Source of the DNA: Bacteroidia bacterium
GTDB lineage: Bacteria; Bacteroidota; Bacteroidia; UKL13-3
Reading direction: 5' to 3'
DNA length: 8,705 bases
Assembly (NCBI GenBank): GCA_022402405.1
Contig: JAKRSG010000280.1
Coordinates: 1 to 8,705 of the forward strand
The stretch's first letter is position 1. Each line of letters begins with the position of its first letter. Shown here one piece after another: positions 5,901-8,705 of the stretch. Below the pieces are notes generated by a model, which saw only the letters and a list, made by a program, of their open reading frames with translations, was not told where the DNA came from and made no database searches. The translations under genes and the position numbers were made by a program.

Positions 5901-8705
5901 TCACGATACTTGGGAAGGCGATTGCGGCTTGGTTGGTTCAGACCGATTTAAATTAAAAAGCGGAACCCAAACCGTTATAGATGCTACTTTTTCTAATAAT
6001 GCAAGTTGTACTCAAAGTTATTCTAGCAGCGGAACTCCGGGAGCATATCCAGCTAAAACAGATGCTACTCAAAGTAATTTGCCTGTAAGATGTAACTTAA
6101 ATGGCAGCACCACCAAATATACCATCACCAGAAGGTTTGCTCATTCCGATTTAAACTTGGCCTTATCTTTCATTGGTGATTTAAAAGATACTGCTGATAA
6201 TAGTTTTTTATGTGATGAAAGCTGGTCGATAGATAATATTCAGATTCAAGTTAGAAAATTGGAAAAGGTATTATGGTCTACTGGCGATTCTCTTAAAAAC
6301 ATTACCGTAAACCCTACTAATCCATCTCAAACCTATTGGGTGAGAGTGCCAATTGGAAACAGCTTTTGCTACGATACCATTACGGTAAACACCTTCTCTG
6401 GTCCGCAAGCTGGCAACTTCTTTAGCTCTGATAGTATTCGTTTATGTAATACCCAATCTGTATCGTTGAGCATGCCAACGGGATTTGATAATTATATCTG
6501 GAGCACAGGTGCTACTACTCGTAATTTAGAAGCTTACAACAATGGTTGGTATATTGCCAGAGCTAGCACCAATGCTGGTTGCGGAGCTTTAGATAGCGTG
6601 CATGTAAACCTAAATAATTTTGGTGTTACGTTTACAGATACTACTATTTGCAAAAATAGTGTATTAGAAATTGAAGCCGATTTACGTAACAATACAACAT
6701 CGTTTGATGGTCCGGCTGCAGTTAGTTACACTCCTGCACAAAGTATAAGTGGCTACACGTATTTGGGTGCTTACCACGGTCATTATTACTACCGTGCAAA
6801 TACTCGCAGCAGATGGTCGGTTGCCGCACAAAATGCCTTAAATGCGGGCGGACATTTAGCTATCATCAATGATACATTAGAACAAAAATTCCTAGAAGAG
6901 ATAAACGATAGCAATAGTTGGATTGGCTTATTTAAATCGAGCAGAAACTACTATGAGTGGATGAATGGAGATACGCTTATTTATAAGAATTGGGCTCTGT
7001 CTGAACCAAGTGCTTCGCCTGAAGATTATGTTTACATCCCTGGAAAGGCTTGCGGAGATAGGAAGTGGAAATCGAATACAGATAGTGATACGTTAAGTAC
7101 TCTACCTTGTGAATCTAACTTCTATGGCTTATTAGAAATATATCCTGTAAGCTATAGTTATTTGTGGACCAATACAGAGTTTACTAAGAATAACTTTATC
7201 AATCCTACTGGTGATACCTTAATGGCATTGCAGGTAACTAAAAATGAAAATGGTTTTATCACTACGTGTTCGGCCGGAGCAGTAGATGTTAAAGTGGTGC
7301 CACTACCAGAAATAATTGGTGCCAACAAGATTTGTGATGGAGGCATTGAATTATACTACACGCCAAGAAGAGCGGGCAGCAGTTATAGTTGGACTGTCCT
7401 TGGAGGAACCATCGTTAGCGGTCAGAATACCGATTCTGTTTATGTAGAATGGACCACAGCAGGTATAGGTGGTATAGAAGTTACAGACTCGATTAGAAGT
7501 ACAGGTTGTGTAAATAAATCTGGTTTTATAAATGTAGAAGTAATCCTTTTCCCTGAACCTGTAATTACAGGCGATTCATTGGTATGCGAAGGTAGTTTAG
7601 GCATGTACCGAGTTCCATTTAATGCAGATTATACCTACAACTGGAATGTTGCTGGTGGTATTATTGTAAGCGGAGATAACACAGAAGAAATTACCGTAGA
7701 TTGGGGAACAGCTGGCGCAGGAATAGTGAATGTAAACGTAAGCAGTAATGCTAGTTCTTGTAATGCTAACTCGGGAGATTATAATGTAGTTATAAATCCA
7801 CTACCAAATCCTGTTATAATGGGTTCAGACACGGCCTGCGAAAATAGCATATCTAGTTATAGCACAAGTAATACTCCTGGGCATGTATATACTTGGCAAG
7901 TAACAAATGGAGTGGTGGCAACCGGACAAGGTACTTCAAATGTAAATATCATCTGGGGGAATGCCGGTAGTGGTCAGATTATATTGATAGACTCCAATAC
8001 AACCACCAAGTGCAAAGGTTCTTCAAATGCATTTGAGGTGTTTTTAGAAGAAGTGCCAGAACCTGTTGTTAGCGGTAATTCGGATGTTTGTAGTAATACC
8101 ATCCATACGTATTCTACTCCTGCTGCCACGGGTAGAATTTATCAGTGGACTATCAGCAATGGTATTATACAAAGCGGACAAGGAACAAATACGATTTCTG
8201 TTTTATGGGATGCACCTGGAACAGGAACTTTGATGGTTTTAGATTCTATACCAAGTAGTGGTTGTAGAGCAATATCTGATTTAAAAATTATAAACGTATC
8301 CGATCTACCAACTCCGGTTATTAGTGGATTATCTTCTATATGTGCAGGAACAAATGCCGTTTATTCTGTACCTGCAAATACAGGTAGAACTTATCGTTGG
8401 TCGGTAAGCGGTGGTACTATTTTAAGCGGACAAGGAACAGCGTCTATTATGGTTAGCTGGAGCACAGCTGGTATTGGAAACTTAATTGTGAATGATTCTA
8501 TAAATGCTTCTGGTTGTAATGCTAATTCTGCTCCATTTAATGTAGTGGTAAACTCAGCTCCAAGTCCAACCGTTAGCGGAAACAACGCTGCATGTTTAGG
8601 TTCAAACAGTATTTATACAGTAGGCGTTGGTCCAAATAATACGTATAACTGGACAGTTACAAACGGTACAATCGTAAGCGGACAAGGAACTAATTCTATC
8701 ACGGA
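2986..8705 (+). CDS. Giant secreted mosaic protein: FG-GAP propeller, ASPIC/UnbV, Ig-like, C-type lectin and PKD-like repeats (3' partial)
   Basis: The ATG at 2986 opens a frame that stays open to the window end, at least 1906 residues. Domains: signal peptide 1-18 (VYA|Q); seven FG-GAP/VCBS repeats with DxNxDGxxD-type calcium motifs at residues 41, 96, 157, 210, 266, 328 and 387; ASPIC/UnbV domain 419-505; six Ig-like modules 514-1439, three of them interrupted by inserted domains (C-type lectin 631-767, jelly-roll-like 917-1091, C-type lectin 1257-1386); PKD-like repeats from 1441 to the edge. The first 505 residues resemble the propeller-plus-ASPIC core of CRTAC1-like proteins; the rest resembles Bacteroidota surface adhesins. 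The likely role is binding of glycans or proteins outside the cell, inferred from lectin and repeat content. Export by T9SS is expected but the C-terminus is not visible. No frameshift or stop interrupts the frame. The exact ligand is unknown. Confidence 0.95.
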   Translation, partial: MKKLILAVLLFIQFSVYAQFPNQISTAQLPAANGMILALIDYNKDGFTDVVYQNGLSGNVEIYKNTNGVFSNATSSLGFPTIAGSGLGNEGVFRIDYNNDAFPDLLITQSGSNGNMRLFRNNCGQNFTEVSSAMNMPTNTNIVAQYQSLNPIVIISDIDKDNDNDILFARFVGGQYHISLLRNNVSSFASPVNIISGFGSSTTPNFAVIDFDNDRDDDLLVVSNTGNSQAGVVSLFENNGSGLYSFFSGTTNITNSSPIGFAQVFDYNNDGFQDILLGSKDTVFPTPSTFTLKVYRNTNGTGAFSDQTSNFNTQSSLLGDYFNAHTFDYNNDGRTDILWEIKNTSGTTSSPALLRFNGGSSFTEVQNTLIASAQTDASVTANFVVFDYNNDGLLDIFKPGGGTQTNAQLFRNNTALGANYLSFSLRSCNGQTDPIGARMYIKVGANTIHRTYSGQTNNSTQAYSLEKVYFGLGIANRADSLVVFWPNGNVTRIGQVGANQHISLSDGSCNLGEFAEISFASDSITACNTPSVALTAPSGYTNYLWSTSETTNSINVTSTNWYSCTVTRSNGCSAKDSVFVSLGNADIIQNDTTIISGQSITLDATPRRNCGPSGAPLNRIVNANDNISPDVQYVGSLNGHHYYVFNNPSNWTQAESAAVALGGHLLSVESQEENDFITSIPQLSNQNIWLGLFNETPGTPNFKWVNCSPLAYTNWSLSTGSPVADPNANHVYIRSNGCADAGMWKNTDQNQALPDPCESNFFGVIEFDNSNILSYLWSTNETTPSITVTPTNTRVYSVQVTQNQAVCNANVTVTVMQPSSIIDIDSIFECKATSAVISANTGWDTYTWSTSETTRNITVTQTGWYKVTATFGVSSASDSIYVSLNNVQIQTPDTTVCAGTSLQIVGPNLPFTIENQYQQNFQTPPYTNWSSASNITYNGSRVLGPFANDSVSFSLAGLPSHDSVIVSFDLFVHDTWEGDCGLVGSDRFKLKSGTQTVIDATFSNNASCTQSYSSSGTPGAYPAKTDATQSNLPVRCNLNGSTTKYTITRRFAHSDLNLALSFIGDLKDTADNSFLCDESWSIDNIQIQVRKLEKVLWSTGDSLKNITVNPTNPSQTYWVRVPIGNSFCYDTITVNTFSGPQAGNFFSSDSIRLCNTQSVSLSMPTGFDNYIWSTGATTRNLEAYNNGWYIARASTNAGCGALDSVHVNLNNFGVTFTDTTICKNSVLEIEADLRNNTTSFDGPAAVSYTPAQSISGYTYLGAYHGHYYYRANTRSRWSVAAQNALNAGGHLAIINDTLEQKFLEEINDSNSWIGLFKSSRNYYEWMNGDTLIYKNWALSEPSASPEDYVYIPGKACGDRKWKSNTDSDTLSTLPCESNFYGLLEIYPVSYSYLWTNTEFTKNNFINPTGDTLMALQVTKNENGFITTCSAGAVDVKVVPLPEIIGANKICDGGIELYYTPRRAGSSYSWTVLGGTIVSGQNTDSVYVEWTTAGIGGIEVTDSIRSTGCVNKSGFINVEVILFPEPVITGDSLVCEGSLGMYRVPFNADYTYNWNVAGGIIVSGDNTEEITVDWGTAGAGIVNVNVSSNASSCNANSGDYNVVINPLPNPVIMGSDTACENSISSYSTSNTPGHVYTWQVTNGVVATGQGTSNVNIIWGNAGSGQIILIDSNTTTKCKGSSNAFEVFLEEVPEPVVSGNSDVCSNTIHTYSTPAATGRIYQWTISNGIIQSGQGTNTISVLWDAPGTGTLMVLDSIPSSGCRAISDLKIINVSDLPTPVISGLSSICAGTNAVYSVPANTGRTYRWSVSGGTILSGQGTASIMVSWSTAGIGNLIVNDSINASGCNANSAPFNVVVNSAPSPTVSGNNAACLGSNSIYTVGVGPNNTYNWTVTNGTIVSGQGTNSIT
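3106..4170 (+). repeat. Seven FG-GAP/VCBS repeats, predicted seven-bladed beta-propeller
   Basis: Seven acidic calcium-loop motifs recur at intervals of 53-62 residues: DYNKDGFTD (3106), DYNNDAFPD (3271), DIDKDNDND (3454), DFDNDRDDD (3613), DYNNDGFQD (3781), DYNNDGRTD (3967) and DYNNDGLLD (4144). Each is followed by a hydrophobic strand, and several by a LFRNN/VYRNT-type strand. Seven such repeats are what one integrin-alpha-like propeller needs. The second motif has Ala where Gly is usual, and the third and fourth are more acidic variants. The propeller would sit directly after the signal peptide. Confidence 0.88.
4240..4500 (+). other. ASPIC/UnbV domain
   Basis: Residues 419-505 match the ASPIC/UnbV pattern that typically follows FG-GAP propellers: NYLSFSLRS, then PIGARMYIKVG, then YFGLGIANRADSLVVFWPNG, then a closing hydrophobic strand with NQHISL. 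In CRTAC1-like proteins this domain caps the propeller, and the same order is seen here. Its biochemical role is not well defined. Confidence 0.88.
4876..5286 (+). other. C-type lectin-like domain 1 (inserted in Ig module 2)
   Basis: Residues 631-767 show the C-type lectin fold signature: YVGSLNGHHYYVF opening strand, helix with SNWTQAESAAVALGGHLLSV, the WLGL core motif (689-692), YTNW (712-715), HVYI (730-733), and the closing CESNFFGVIEF. Cys738 and Cys757 probably form the conserved loop disulfide. The canonical EPN/QPD sugar motif is not clear (the region reads SPVADPNAN) and WND is replaced by WKN, so calcium-dependent sugar binding is uncertain. Confidence 0.85.
5734..6258 (+). other. 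Jelly-roll-like domain (inserted in Ig module 4)
   Basis: Residues about 917-1091 form a beta-rich domain unlike its surroundings. It opens with YQQNFQTPPYTNWSS, contains LGPFANDSVSFSLAGLPSHD and VIVSFDLFVHDTWEGD, and ends with DESWSIDNIQIQV. The PSHDSV...FDLxxxDxW...DESWxxDN pattern is one I associate with secreted beta-sandwich domains of Bacteroidota, probably binding modules, but I cannot name the family. It occupies the same place in its Ig module as the lectin domains do in theirs. Confidence 0.6.
6754..7143 (+). other. C-type lectin-like domain 2 (inserted in Ig module 6)
   Basis: Residues 1257-1386 are a second C-type lectin-like domain, parallel to the first: YLGAYHGHYYYRA, then WSVAAQNALNAGGHLAIIND, WIGL core motif (1312-1315), YKNW (1333-1336), EPSASPEDYVYI (1340-1351) and closing CESNFYGLLEI. 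Cys1356 and Cys1375 probably form the loop disulfide. EPS resembles the mannose-type EPN motif, but the WND calcium motif reads WKS. The ends of both lectin domains are nearly the same (CESNFFGVIE and CESNFYGLLE), which points to duplication. Confidence 0.87.
7306..8705 (+). repeat. Tandem PKD-like repeats, 84-residue (252-base) period
   Basis: Six units begin at 7306, 7552, 7804, 8056, 8308 and 8560; the last is cut by the window edge. The first spacing is 82 residues and the next four are exactly 84. Each unit follows the plan PxPxIxG, then C(E/A/S)xx, then a YxWxV strand, G(G/V)xIxSGQGT, a W-containing strand, and a C-containing turn. At the DNA level AGCGGACAAGGAAC recurs at 8173, 8425 and 8677, with a variant in the same phase at 7921. 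Such repeats build stiff stalks in Bacteroidota surface proteins; the array probably continues downstream. Confidence 0.88.

Larger units (their letters stand above)
4525..7302 (+). repeat. Three bipartite Ig-like super-repeats, each with an inserted domain in its second half
   Basis: Six Ig-like modules are marked by a (Y/T/V)xW(S/T)(T/N) motif with Trp at residues 545, 777, 848, 1097, 1172 and 1394. The intervals are 232, 71, 249, 75 and 222 residues, so every second module is long. Modules 1, 3 and 5 (4525-4740, 5437-5640, 6403-6618) are uninterrupted, start with a DSI-type strand and end in DSVxVxLNN-like strands. Modules 2, 4 and 6 (4741-5436, 5641-6402, 6619-7302) start with DTT(I/V) and are split between an early strand and the Trp strand by a domain of about 130-175 residues. 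The super-repeats are about 304, 322 and 300 residues long. Boundaries are approximate. Confidence 0.8.

Noticed and set aside
1..8705. CRISPR array, tRNA/rRNA, insertion sequence or defence system
   Set aside because: No short direct repeats with spacers, RNA gene signatures, transposase motifs or terminal inverted repeats were seen; the tandem repeats present are protein-coding.

Overview
The window looks like low-GC chromosomal DNA from a member of the Bacteroidota. The evidence is a type IX secretion (T9SS) type A sorting domain, a TTGG-N20-TACATTTG promoter that fits the Bacteroidota consensus (TTTG / TAnnTTTG), A/T-rich intergenic DNA without clear Shine-Dalgarno sites, and repeat-rich secreted proteins typical of this phylum. 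Genus or species cannot be read from the sequence.

Layout. Positions 1-798 (+) hold the C-terminal catalytic domain of a dipeptidyl-peptidase IV-like S9 serine peptidase whose 5' part lies outside the window. Positions 800-2806 (-) hold a complete 668-residue secreted protein: signal peptide, Fn3-like domain, gingipain (C25)-like core lacking the usual catalytic His and Cys, second Fn3-like domain, and T9SS sorting domain. These two genes converge with one base between their stop codons. A strong intrinsic terminator for the peptidase gene (842-888, +) lies inside the coding sequence of the opposing gene's sorting signal. Positions 2807-2985 are a divergent intergenic region with a recognisable promoter for the minus-strand gene and two dyad sequences.

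From 2986 to the window end (+) there is one unbroken reading frame of at least 1906 residues with no stop codon. It encodes a giant secreted mosaic protein: signal peptide; seven FG-GAP/VCBS calcium-motif repeats (a predicted seven-bladed propeller); an ASPIC/UnbV domain; three bipartite Ig-like super-repeats, each with a large domain inserted in its second half (C-type lectin, then a jelly-roll-like domain, then another C-type lectin); and a tandem array of PKD-like repeats with an 84-residue period that continues past the window edge.

How they fit together: all three products are probably exported. The peptidase would act on peptides in the periplasm or at the envelope. The other two look like surface or secreted T9SS clients, although the C-terminus of the giant protein is not visible. 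There is no evidence that the three form one pathway. The most interesting structure is the period-two Ig architecture of the giant protein, in which one insertion site carries different binding-type domains.
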